Positions 53,460 to 64,000 of a stretch of DNA of 64,000 nt are shown here, one piece after another. Source of the stretch: Cliona cf. orientalis (taxonomy: Eukaryota; Porifera; Demospongiae; Clionaida; Clionaidae); the NCBI GenBank assembly GCA_963930775.1, contig OZ005696.1, forward strand, positions 5,580,001 to 5,644,000. The letters are read 5' to 3'. Both the position numbers and the translations under genes were made by a program. The notes beneath the pieces were generated by a model, which was not told the origin of the DNA, did no database searches, and saw nothing but the letters and a program-made list of their open reading frames with translations. How positions within the stretch are numbered: the first letter of the stretch is position 1; the number at the start of each line of letters is the position of its first letter.

Positions 53460-56400
53460 GAGGTTCTCATTTCGTTAGGGACTAAACAAATGCGAGACAG
53501 CTATAGGCTGCTAGGTGCTGCTGCCTGATCATTAACATGAGATTGCGATGCATATTAATCATAGTTGAAAATTCTCATTTGCGTTAGAGAAAATAATACA
53601 ACTGCAAGATGGTAGTTCAGTATCATAATAATATATAGCTACTTCACTCAAAAGGCATTTTAACCATGGTATTAGAGACTAACGCAACTGCAAGATAGAC
53701 GATACACTATCACTGTCAATATCACATGTGATAGCTCAGTGGGAATTAATTTGGTTATCATTAAATTTGTATTAGAGACTTAATACTTCAATTGCAAGAG
53801 AGACGATAAAATGCCGTTGTTATAGTTCAATGTCACATATTATATGATAGCTACTTCACTCAATGATTTTAACTATATGGTTCTCATTTACGTTAGAGAC
53901 TAATGCAACTGCAAGACGGATGGTAAACTGCCCTTGTTATAATAGTTCCAAGTCACATGTGATAACTATATATATCAGTGGGCATTATAACCATGCCATG
54001 GTTCTCGTAACGTTTGCGTTAGAGACTAATGCAACTGCAAGACGGATAGTAAGCTGCCCTTGTTATAGTTCAATGTCACATGTGATAGCTACCACTCAAT
54101 GGGCATTTCAATCATACCGGTAGTTCTCATTTGCATTAGAGACTAACGCAACTGCAAGACGGATGGTAAGCTGCCCTTGTTATATAGTTCCATGTCACAT
54201 GTGATAACTATTCTATAACACTCAGTGGGCATTTTAACCATGCCATGATTCTCGTAACGTTTGCATTAGAGATTAATGCAACTGCAATACAGATGGTAGG
54301 TATACGGTAGCTAAGCTAACCTTGTTATAGTTAAATGTCACAATGTCATGTGATAGCTACCACTCAATGGGCATTTCAATCATGATTCTTGTTTGCGTTA
54401 GAGACTAATGCAACTGCAAGACGGATGTTAAACGGCCCTTGTTATAATAGTTCTGAATCAATGGCACATAATATTATCATCATGATAGCTGTACTTCAAC
54501 TCAATGGGCATTTAAACTATATGGTTCTCGTTTTCGTTAGAGACTAACGCAACTGCAAGACGGATGGTAAACTGCCCTGTTATAGTTCAACGTCACATAT
54601 GATAGCTATACTTCAATTCATGATCAGTGGGTAGCTATTTAACCGTGGTTCTCGTTTGCATTAGAGACTAACGCAACTGCAAGATGATATGGATATGGTA
54701 AACTGCCCTTGTTATAGTTCAATGTCACATGTGATATAGCTACTTCAACTCAATGGGCATTTTAACTGTGGTTCTCATTTGCGTTAGAGACTAACGCAAC
54801 TGCAAGATGATATGGATATGGTAAACTGCCCTTGTTATAGTTCAATGTCACATGTGATATAGCTACTTCAACTCAATGGGCATTTTAACTGTGGTTCTCG
54901 TTTGCGTTAGAGACTAGCGTAACTGCAAGACGGATGGTAAACTGCCCTTGTTATAGTTCAATGTCACATGTGATAGCTACTTCATTCAATAGGCATTTGA
55001 ACTATACGAGAACCATGTTTACATTTGAATTCGAGACTAATGCAACTGCAAGATGGATGGTAAACTGCTCTTGTTACAGTTCAATGTCACATAATGATAA
55101 CTATACACTTCAACTCAATGGGCATTTTAACTGTGGTTCTCGTTTGCATTAGAGCTAGACTAACGCAACTGCAAGATGATATGGATGGCAAACTGCCCTT
55201 TTTATAGTTCCATGTCACATGTGATAACTATACTATAATACTCAGTGGGAATTTTAACCATGCCATGGTTCTCGTAACATTTGCATTAGAGATTAACGCA
55301 ACTGCAAGACGGATGGTAAGCTGCCCTTGTTGTAGTTCAATGTCACATGTGATAGCTACCACTCAATGGGCATTTGAACTATGGTTCTCGTTTGCGTACG
55401 TTAGAGACTAACGCAATTAGCTGCAAGATGGATGGTAAACTGTCCTTGTTATAGTTCAATGTCACATGGTAATAGTTACTTCACTCAATGGGCATTTGAA
55501 CTATGGTTCTCGTTTGCGTTAGAGACTAACGCAACTGCATGACGGATGGTAAACTGCCCTTGTTGTAGTACAATGTCACTTGGTGATAGCTACTTCACTC
55601 AATGGGCATTTGAACTATGGTTCTCGTTTGCGTTAGAGACTAACGCAACTGCAAGACGGATGGTAAACTGTCCTTGTTATAGCACAATATCACTTGGTGA
55701 TAGCTACTTCACTCAATGGGCATTTGAACTATGGTTCTTGTTTGCGTTAGAGACTAACGCAACTGCAAGACGGATGGTAAACTGTCCTTGTTATAGCACA
55801 ATGTCACTTGGTGATAGCTACTTCACTCAATGGGCATTTGAACTATGGTTCTCATTTGCGTTGGAGACTAACGCAACTGCAAGACGGATGGTAAGCTGCC
55901 CTTGTTATAGTACAATGTCACTTGGTGATAGCTACTTCACTCAATGGGCATTTGAACTATGGTTCTCATTTGCATTGGAGACTAACGCAACTGCAAGACG
56001 GATGGTAAGCTGCCCTTGTTATAGTACAATGTCACTTGGTGATAGCTACTTCACTCAATGGGCATTTGAACTATATATGGTTCTCATTTGCGTTAGAGAC
56101 TAACGCAACTGCAAGACGGATGGTAAGCTGCCCTTGTTATAGTACAATATCACTTGGTGATAGCTACTTCACTCAATGGGCATTTGAACTATGGTTCTCG
56201 TTTGCGTTAGAGACTAACGCAACTGCAAGACGGATGGTAAACTGCCCTTGTTATAGTACAATGTCACTTGGTGATAGCTACTTCACTCAATGGGCATTTG
56301 AACTATGGTTCTCATTTGCGTTAGAGACTAACGCAACTGCAAGATGATGTGAATGGTAAACTGCCCTTGTTATAGTTCAATGTCACATAATAATATGATA

Positions 56401-56480
56401 GTTATATACTACAACTCAATGGGCATTTGAACTATGGTTGTCATTTGCGTTCGAGACTTTGTATAACGTTACATGTGATA
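53460..56480. repeat. 114-bp satellite with palindromic TTGCGTTAGAGACTAACGCAA core
   Basis: Units read GGTTCTCGTTTGCGTTAGAG then ACTAACGCAACTGCAAGACG, ATGGTAAACTGCCCTTGTTA, and CTACTTCACTCAATGGGCAT. From about 55490 to 56350 units are very similar with a 114-bp period; to the left they decay and vary in length. The period is a multiple of 3, so a 185-codon frame (55546-56103) runs through several units by chance. Each unit contains the 9+9 palindrome TTGCGTTAG/CTAACGCAA. Confidence 0.95.
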
Positions 56481-57177
56481 AGTACACCACTTATTGACAA
56501 TGGGCTGTTTTAACTAATCATGATGGTCCTCATTAATCTTGACATTGTGCTAGGAACCAATGTAAAGTTGTTTTTATTAAATTTTGTGTTGGAGACTGAT
56601 GTATTCAACTGCATTCAACTGCAAGACGTTATATAGGTGATAAACTGGTGTTGCATGCTATTGGTTTATGTATTAGTTTGAATGGATGTACAATCATGAT
56701 TCATCTGCAGGTACTATTTTAGATACTTAATGTTTATAGTATACGATATTCTAAATACTAGCCTAAGGATAGGAATGTCTCTGGTGGTGTTCAACGGCTT
56801 CTTTGTATTCCAACAACTAGACAACTAGGATTATTTGTATGTCACGCCGGGTGTATCTGCTGTCGAAGGAGATGCACTCAGATCCACAAGATCGATTAAT
56901 TTTGAACTTGGTTCAAAACCTTACTACTCTGCACTGGCTTAAGGGGAAATTTATTTGTAAACTTGGGATGAACACGTTCAACTTGTTATTTGGGAATGCG
57001 ATTTATGTAAGCTTGTATGTCTCGTTCTGTGACTCCTGTAAAGACCCTGCAAATTGTGCGGTATAGCTTAATTTCTTGCATCTGATCCTTTGTATTTATT
57101 GTAATAGCTACATTTTGATGCAGCTGTCTACTTCACTAATTGTCAGTAGAAATTATGGTTTTGTTACCTGAATTTTT
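56481..57177. other. satellite edge and unassigned open frame
   Basis: Decayed satellite traces run to about 56640. A 75-codon frame at 56839-57066 (ending CDSCKDPANCAV) has no recognisable domain or splice context. Confidence 0.4.
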
Positions 57178-57441
57178 GTGCTCAACCATTACCCGCAAAT
57201 CCTTTGATCCAGTCAGTGGATTACGAGTTCTGCGTATATATAAGGATACAAGACTCTTGCCCTTTATCTGATATACTGCAGAATCGTGAGTGTCTTGCTG
57301 CATTTTTGGGATTGACTCTCCCTCGAGGATCCTGATTAGTGAGTTATGCACTGCGGTAGAAATGCTGCATACAGTTTTGTAATTGTGGCCATGGTTTTCT
57401 ACTGCTGGACTAAGAGGTTCTTCATCATTATCATCAGGAAT
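57178..57441 (-). CDS. single unrecognised exon
   Basis: An 88-codon open exon bounded by TTGTAG and a GTAACA donor encodes IPDDNDEEPLSPAVENHGHN, then a basic region (SLVSLYIRRTRNPLTGSKDL). I do not recognise it. Its clean open frame between splice motifs makes it exon-like, but no partner exon was found. Confidence 0.35.
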
Positions 57442-57984
57442 CTACAATTGAATTTAAGGTGTGTGCAATTATTAATAATTATAGCTATAATAATATTATT
57501 ATAGACTAAGACATTACATAGCTATAGTGTAGCTATAAATAATGTACTCATAGTAGCCATATGTACTACCAGGAGTACGTTACTAGGAGTATGCAACCCA
57601 CATAGTAGTAGTACAAACATCTCTCATCACAGCTGCATCTGTACAGAATGTAACTCAGTGGTTGCAACTTAAGTACCTTCTAATGATATTCGAATTCAGG
57701 CCCACGTACAAGGGTGGTTGTGATGTCACATCTGGTACTACTATTGTGTGCGTTACACACTCCTGCCATGGTAATGCACTCCTGGTACTACCGAGTGCAT
57801 TGCTAAAATTTTTTGCATACTTAGACTATAGCTATACATACATAATAATTATACTGCTTCCCACTGTCCATGCATGGTCACTAGCTGACTTATACAACAT
57901 ACCAGTGACCAGCAGGCATTAAATGAACGCTCTGGCTCAGAATGAGAGTCCATATAGAATCTTTTGTGTGATCTTCGAACGACA

Positions 57985-59150
57985 TCACTGGCTAGAATGA
58001 CTCCCAGGCTGAAGTGACTCCCCAATCATTCTAACCCAAGGATGAAATGACCGCCCCCAGGAGGAAATGACTCTCTCAGATATTAAATTGGCATTTTGCA
58101 GTTGTCTTCACATCCCTGTAGCTGAGCAGCTGCTCTGGACAATCTAGAGGCCCCTGTACATGCAAAAATGGTGTACATGATACAAAAAGAAGCCTCAGAC
58201 TCCCCTAAATGACATTGAGTATTTGCCTCTAAAGCCTGAGCCCCTCGCTTTTGCTGAGCATCCCTCCCTGGAATTTTTTTCAAATTTTTGTGGTTTGATT
58301 TGCAAAGGTCAATGATCTCTTGAATCTTGACTGTCAAACAGCACCTAGACAGGGTTTCATCCTGAAAAAATTTTGGGGGAGAAGTGGGCGTGGCAGTTTC
58401 ACTCATCATGTCCCACCTCCTCCCCCATTAACCATTAAGTTGTGTTCTTGGATGTCACTGAGGTACAGTGTATTAGCTACATGATTAATTTTCATCTTGT
58501 GCTCTTAAAATTTTGCACTGCAGTGCAAAAAATATGCTCCCCTCCTAGCTATATACTATCTCTCTCTCCTTTCCCTTTTCCTCCTTTCTTCCTTTTGGCC
58601 CCCCTGGATGAAACCCTACTAGCCATGAATAACACACTGCAAAATTTACTATCCAAATTTATTAAATATGATAGCTAACTATGGAAGAAGTAAAAAAAAT
58701 TCATTGCAATCAAGAATGCAAGGTACCCAGAGAACCTTTACATCAGACAAAAAGCAAACTTTCGACGTAAAGTGTGCATTTGTGAGTGCCCAGACACTCA
58801 GAAACATAATATGCACATGGTGGCCTGTGATGACTGTGATCACTGCACATGCATGCATGCATGCATGATAATTATGGTTCCATGGCTACCTTGCATGCAC
58901 CACAGAGTGATATATATGGTATAGTTAATAATGTTCAAACTGTGAAGAACATGAGTATAGCTACATGATATTTAATTTAGTATAGTGACAGACAATAATA
59001 TTCAGTAGTTACATCGATTTTATAGGGGAGTCATTTTATCCTGGAGGGAGTCATTTATTCCTTAGGTAGAAATGACTGGGGATTCATTTGTACCTAGGTT
59101 AGAATGAAGGGGGATCATTTGAGCCTAGGCTAGAATGACTGGGGAGTCAT
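57985..59150. mobile_element. foldback element with GACTCCCCA..ATTCTAACC repeats
   Basis: 57985-58080 (GGCTAGAATGACTCCCAGGC, GAAATGACTCTCTCAG) pairs in inverted sense with 59020-59150 (GAGTCATTTTATCCTGG, GCCTAGGCTAGAATGACTGG). Within each arm a motif of about 30 bp is repeated. The interior contains a further element (58350-58617). Borders are approximate. Confidence 0.6.
58350..58617. mobile_element. small hAT-like element, TIR AGGGTTTCATCC
   Basis: CAGGGTTTCATCC near 58350 pairs with GGATGAAACCCT near 58617. Ends resemble the CAGGGTTTCATTTAGG element at 12110. Target duplicate unclear. Confidence 0.5.
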
Positions 59151-61084
59151 CTCCATGCACCTAAGACACCTGAACACTGGTCAGTTTCTGAGGTAGTACC
59201 ATCCAGATTGCTATCCATGATTGGACAAGATAGCTACAGAGAGGTAGCTACACAGTCACAAAGGCAAACAATCAGAGTTACTTCGGCTGCTGCTGCACAA
59301 GACTCGATCGCTAGATACGGAGATATCAATGGGTATACATCCAACTGCAAGTATGCATATAGATCTTGGTATCTCGTGGTACAGGAAGATACATGCGGTT
59401 GGCAATGCAGTTTAATTAGACTCATAGATGCGGTAAAGTTTGTGCAATCGTTAACTTTAATTTCTGACTGCATGTTAGTGACACATATTTAATTAGAATA
59501 TAAATTTTACTCAGTTTAGTATACTATAGCACATCGATCTTAGAGTAGCTACCACATGCATCTACTCATTCATCATAACCACTAAGTCTTGTAATAATAT
59601 TAGCTGATATGAATGCTTCAAGTTATATGCCCAGCATTGCATTGTCTATTTACTGCAATAATAAAATGTTGAAGTATCAGTATTTCCATGGTCACTACTG
59701 TAACATAATAATTATTAACAAGTGACTTTCACTACCGTTAACTGTGATAAATAATTATATTTTAACGATTATTATGCAGACTGAAAATTAGTAGATATAA
59801 ACAACATGGCAGAAGCAGCTTTATACTATAGTTATCTATAGAGCTATGACTGAAAGACAGAAGCTGTGTCAGCTTGATAACGTATTAGCTGCAGAGCTTA
59901 TATAGCCTGATGCATGTATGGTGGTTTAGTTGCATGACATTGTGTATTGAGTGGGCCAGGGAATAGGAAAATTAGGAGATTTAGAAAAACCAACAGTCTG
60001 AGAGTTCAGATGGATGAATACCGTATATTGGAGAGATATATTATATATAGAGGGAGAAAGATCAGCAAAATAATATGTGCACACTCAGTCTGATAGCCAG
60101 ACTGCTTAGCTCTCCTGAATGCACCAGTTTTGAGCTAAATCTTGGAGACACATCTTCAAACTGCTCTCTAAGCACCTGCCAGTGGAGTCATCACAACCGA
60201 TCTCTGATTCTCATCAGGATGATATTATGCTCTAATTATTGCATAGGAAAATCTTGTGTGAAGGTGAGTTCTCCTTACTCCAGGAAGATATTGAGAATCT
60301 TGAATTGGGTCGACTGCAATATTAATTATCTGCAATTTAATGTACATAAAATAATCAGAAAATCCAGTCACCATTTTCAACAACTAGAAATGATATCTAC
60401 CTAGTACGTCTATTGCTGTCCAACGATCTTTCATGGTCAAAACACATAAATATAATAATTATTATATGTTCAAAAGCATGTAGAATCCATGACTCATATC
60501 ATTTACCGCAGATTCTACTAATATTATTAATCTCTAGTTCTGAGAGTCTTCTTCAAATGTAGCTATGTATCTCACTCATATGTCCGAATGTCGATTACTG
60601 ATGCAAGTTAAGTTTGGAGCCCCTACAAGATTGGAGAAGTTACGTAACTCCATGCATCGAAAGCGTCCAGAAATTTGCCCTGCATATATGTGCAAAAATG
60701 GAATGATCTCACTGGCCAAGGTGAGCTAAGTTATTTAGAATTATAACTGTTCCACATTCCAGCTCTCATATTAATACCATGGATCCTATTGGCCAAAATT
60801 TATAGTATAAGTAGGTAAAACATATATAGCTACAAGTTATAACTAATATAAGGTACTTAGTTACCTCCTATTGATCAATCAGAATAATTATACAGGAATA
60901 TGTGGCCATGGCAGTAATAAACATTCCTAACCATCATAAATATTATCCATGCATCCACATGCAAACTCAAGAAGCTTTGCTGCTTCTATACAATAGTTAG
61001 AGTAATAGACACCGAGGACAAGGGATCTACAGTATTTAGCATCCCGATGGCCGTGAGCTGTGACACCCGAGCATAGCGAGGGGG
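59151..61084. other. AT-rich intergenic
   Basis: No gene or clear element was seen. Open frames (60075-60404, 59208-59492) lack domains or splice support. Confidence 0.45.
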
Positions 61085-64000
61085 TAGTCTGGCGAGCTAG
61101 CCCCTCCTCTTTTCTTGCACGCGCGAAGGAGGAAGGGTCTAGCAAAGGTCACTGTCTGGAATGCAATAACCGTGCGTGATGAACGAAGCCGCACGAACGT
61201 GTTTGAGTAGGCGAATTATCAATTACGTAAGTAAACAACGTTTGTGGCCACGCGGCTTGCTTCGCTGCTGCTTGCTGCGCTGAAGGATCGATCGCGCTAG
61301 CTGGAAGCGATCTCGTTCCGTTCCTCGAGCGTCAGTCGCGCCTTCCTTTCGATTGTCAGAGCGGTCTCTCAGCTAAATCGAGCTCCAGACTGAACAGGAT
61401 CTAGAGCGAGTTGAGCGCCAGAGGCGATGTCCACAACTAAGAAGATCTACGTTCGTCAACCCAGTCCTTTCTGTATTGTATGCAACAGGATTATTTACAA
61501 AGAAAACGAAAGATATCGACTTTATAAGCTCAATGAAGAGAGACTAGGTTTCTCAACTGGACAGAAGACCATGATTGGAGATCTACTACAGAGAGTGGCT
61601 ACAGAAACTGGAACCCTGTCAATTGTGGAAGCTCGATTTCTGAATCATGTGTGCAGTATTTGTCGAAACGTTTTAGTAAAGGTTCAGAAAGCTCAAAGAC
61701 ATCTTGAAAATGCTCATACAGAGTACTGCACTCGACTGAAACTAGCGCAGCAGGCAGATTTGCAGCCAATAACAACCTTACCAGGACCACATGACAGAAA
61801 CACCCTTCAGCAGCCTTTCCCTCAGCTTCCCACTACTGTTCCTCAGGCTTTACTTCCCTCCAAACATGCCAGGCCACTGTTCTCACCTTCAGGAGTATCT
61901 CCAGCATGTAAACGGCCGTCTTCACATTCTCCTGCTATACAACCATCACGTTCCGGAGTATCTCCTGCAGCTAAAAGGCCAACTTTGCACCCACTAAGAG
62001 TTACTCCTAATGTATCTTCACCTCAAAGAAGTCGAGCTACCCTAGGTTTGAGGGATTCAGGTGATCGTCCTACAGCTGCCCGTAGTTTAATATTTAGTGG
62101 TACTTCAAGTGCCGTGCAAGAAGTGCGTGAAATCCGTGTATATACTGACCTTGATGATGACACAGATGAAGATATCAAGGTAGAGTATAGCATAATAATA
62201 TTATACATGTATACAGTATACTAGACACGAATGTGCTAATTAATGCTATTCATTTCTTAAAGGTTGTATCAACAAGGAGCTCTTCACACTCCCGTGTGCT
62301 TCCAAAGAGTCTTCATGAAGTGGGAAAAGCACTGCTGAATCACAAGGATTTGGTATCAGCCGTTCTCAACTCCAAAGACCTGTATTCGGATACAGTGAAC
62401 AGAATAATGGTAGACCTAACCAAAGAATGTGTGCATCTATGTGAAAAGAAGAGATTCTCTTCAATTCTTCGACAAATAAGCTCAAAGAATCTACAGGATT
62501 TTCAGTGGAGTAACTTACTCAACGAATGGAAAAAAGAAGCACCACTCTTGTATCGAATCTTGACAACAGTTGCTATACCTTCTTCATCTACCTGTCTACC
62601 AATAGATCACTTTCCGGCCGTGTGTGTGTCTGGTGCCATCCTCCTTAGGAGTAGAAACATACATATGAGTGCTATCCATCACTTAATTGGCTTAGTACTT
62701 TTTCACGGAAATCTCAGTAAAACCGTAAGTTACTTGAATTTCATCATAAAATCTATAATTATTATGCTATGTGTATACGTAATAAATAAAGGGAATTGTG
62801 AGGCTCAACCATATGCAATTGTGTGTATCACATCAAGCTATCCTCTCAAAAATGGATGAGATGGCCGCTGGCTTTGAGTTGAGGATTCAGCAATGGAAAG
62901 ATTGTATAGTGAAGGAGCTACTTAGGAAGTGTACGTCTTTAAATACTGCTTACGTGTATGCTTATTTTATGTGCTTTACATGGTTATGTTTCATGTAAAT
63001 GCAGGTGGTGGTGGTAGTGATATGGAAATAGATCAACGCATATTTGCAAGTGAGTGCTACCAAATCTGATCTGCATGGTTTAAGTACACTGAGCTACATG
63101 GTACTTGTGTATTATCCTCCTCTCTAGATTTGTATCAAATAATTGGGGATAATGTTGATCTCAGACAAAAAGCAAGTCAGCAAACTCTAGACAGCACGGG
63201 TGCTGATCATCACTGGTTTCACATGTATGCTGTATTGGACAGAGTGGATGGAAGAGACCTAGACATTGATGAGCCACAAGCAGACATCACATCATTGCCC
63301 CTTCAAACTTTCTTGCCATCTAGAGAAGACTGTGATTTCCTCAAAAAAGAATTTGCTGTATTGCTATCCCGCACCCTTGTGGACAAACTACACTTTCTTC
63401 ATCCTTATAAGTATTGTATTCCAACCCATATTCCACATCGATACTCAACAGAAGCGAGCGAAAAGTCCGAGATTGTAAGTATTTCAATTGAGAATTTGGA
63501 ACTAGATTTAAGTGTACTAACCATGAATACAGGTGCCTCTTGGAGTATTGACCAAATGTGAAAATAAGGGGGAAGACATGGTTGACATCCTTCATTATAT
63601 GCATCGCTACGTCCCCACAGTATCGGATGAAGTATTTGTTCCTGTTCTTTTTGGTGGGGACCAACTTACAAGGGAAAGAGCCTATCACGCTCAAGATGCT
63701 AAGTTACAATCATCAACTCCTCTCCGTAAGCTGCTTGGTTTAGTTCCTAAGTGTGAGGACTGGCATGCCAGAACCAGCTTCTATCAGGTAGGAATTGTAT
63801 TGAGCACAATGTAACTGGGGTAGCTACATTTGAATGTTTGATTTGTGTGTAGGTAATCTACAATCGCCTGTACAAGAAAGATTCAATTGCTGACAAAGGA
63901 ACTTTGATGCAGCTGAAAGTTATCCTTAATCGTCAGTTACCAAGCAAAGTGAAAGATGATCCAAGTTCAGTGGAACGATTTCTCGACGTTGTATTGGATT
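61085..64000 (+). mobile_element. left part of a putative transposon carrying the DUF6589 gene
   Basis: 61085 begins TAGTCTGGCGAGCTAGCCCC, then TTGCACGCGCGAAGGAGGAA and CTGTCTGGAATGCAATAA. This parallels 738-820 (TAGTCTCGTGCCCAGCCCCC, ATGCACGCGCGAGAAAGGG, CCGGCTGGAATGCAATAA) in the 797-bp foldback element. The right end lies outside the window, so element status is inferred. Confidence 0.5.
61427..64000 (+). CDS. DUF6589-family protein, N-terminal part (runs off the window)
   Basis: ATG at 61427. Exons: 61427-62179, 62263-62724, 62803-62938, about 63018-63049, 63128-63474, 63533-63787, 63853 to the window edge. The N-terminus has a two-pair Cys motif (FCIVC and VCSIC about 70 residues apart) suggesting a zinc-binding fold, then a Ser/Pro-rich linker. 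The later exons match the DUF6589 pattern known from cnidarian, sponge and fungal proteins: IIGDNVDLRQKASQQT, DHHWFHMYAVLDRVDG, PTHIPHRYSTEASEKSEI, LFGGDQLTRERAYHAQDA, LVPKCEDWHARTSFYQ and ADKGTLMQLKVILNRQ. Function of the family is not established; a transposon origin is likely from copy distribution in such genomes. All exons are open, with no stops or frameshifts, unlike many other genes here. Confidence 0.8.

Noticed and set aside
55546-56103. 185-codon open frame
   Set aside because: It runs through several 114-bp satellite units whose period is a multiple of 3. The protein is a 38-residue repeat with no independent evidence of coding.

Overview
The window reads as nuclear DNA of an animal, most likely a sponge (Porifera). 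This is inferred from short GT-AG introns and metazoan genes (a CCP6/AGBL4-type carboxypeptidase, NELF-A, an Ig plus GAIN-type receptor, a death-domain remnant), mixed with lineage-restricted cysteine-rich membrane proteins and DUF6589-type genes of the kind seen in sponges and cnidarians. The sequence alone cannot fix the species. No bacterial operon, CRISPR array, rRNA or convincing tRNA was seen.

Layout: 1-5.2 kb holds a 91-bp tandem repeat and a degenerate CCP6 (AGBL4) locus cut by small inverted-repeat insertions. 5.6-10.1 kb holds two tandem copies of a multi-pass membrane protein, both broken. 10.4-20.6 kb holds, on the minus strand, the C-terminal half of NELF-A. Its introns are full of transposons and contain an intact intronless gene (17.4-18.6 kb, plus strand) for a secreted or GPI-anchored cysteine-rich protein. 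20.8-26.8 kb is a plus-strand Ig/GAIN receptor with several frameshifts. 27-37 kb is a transposon-rich block with a 4.25-kb element that carries a DDE-type transposase and a second, convergent gene. 38-42 kb holds a few receptor-like exons and hairpins. 43-56.5 kb is mainly satellites, hAT- and Tc1-like non-autonomous elements, Merlin and hAT transposase remnants and a decayed death domain. From 61.1 kb to the window end lies a spliced DUF6589 gene inside what looks like the left end of a further transposon.

The main new observation is a group of insertions with palindromic ends beginning TAG[C/T]CT and, where both ends are visible, 9-bp target duplications. It runs from 38-62 bp hairpins through a 797-bp foldback to a 4247-bp element with a DDE transposase. 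The left flank of the DUF6589 gene carries a related end. One 52-bp copy has an empty-site control in the same window.

A second pattern is that several exons of otherwise conserved proteins are broken by an extra TA dinucleotide (or two) at an existing TA. This fits excision scars of TA-target elements, of which there are many here, but assembly error must be excluded. Most exon coordinates are read by eye from splice motifs and homology and may be off by a few bases.
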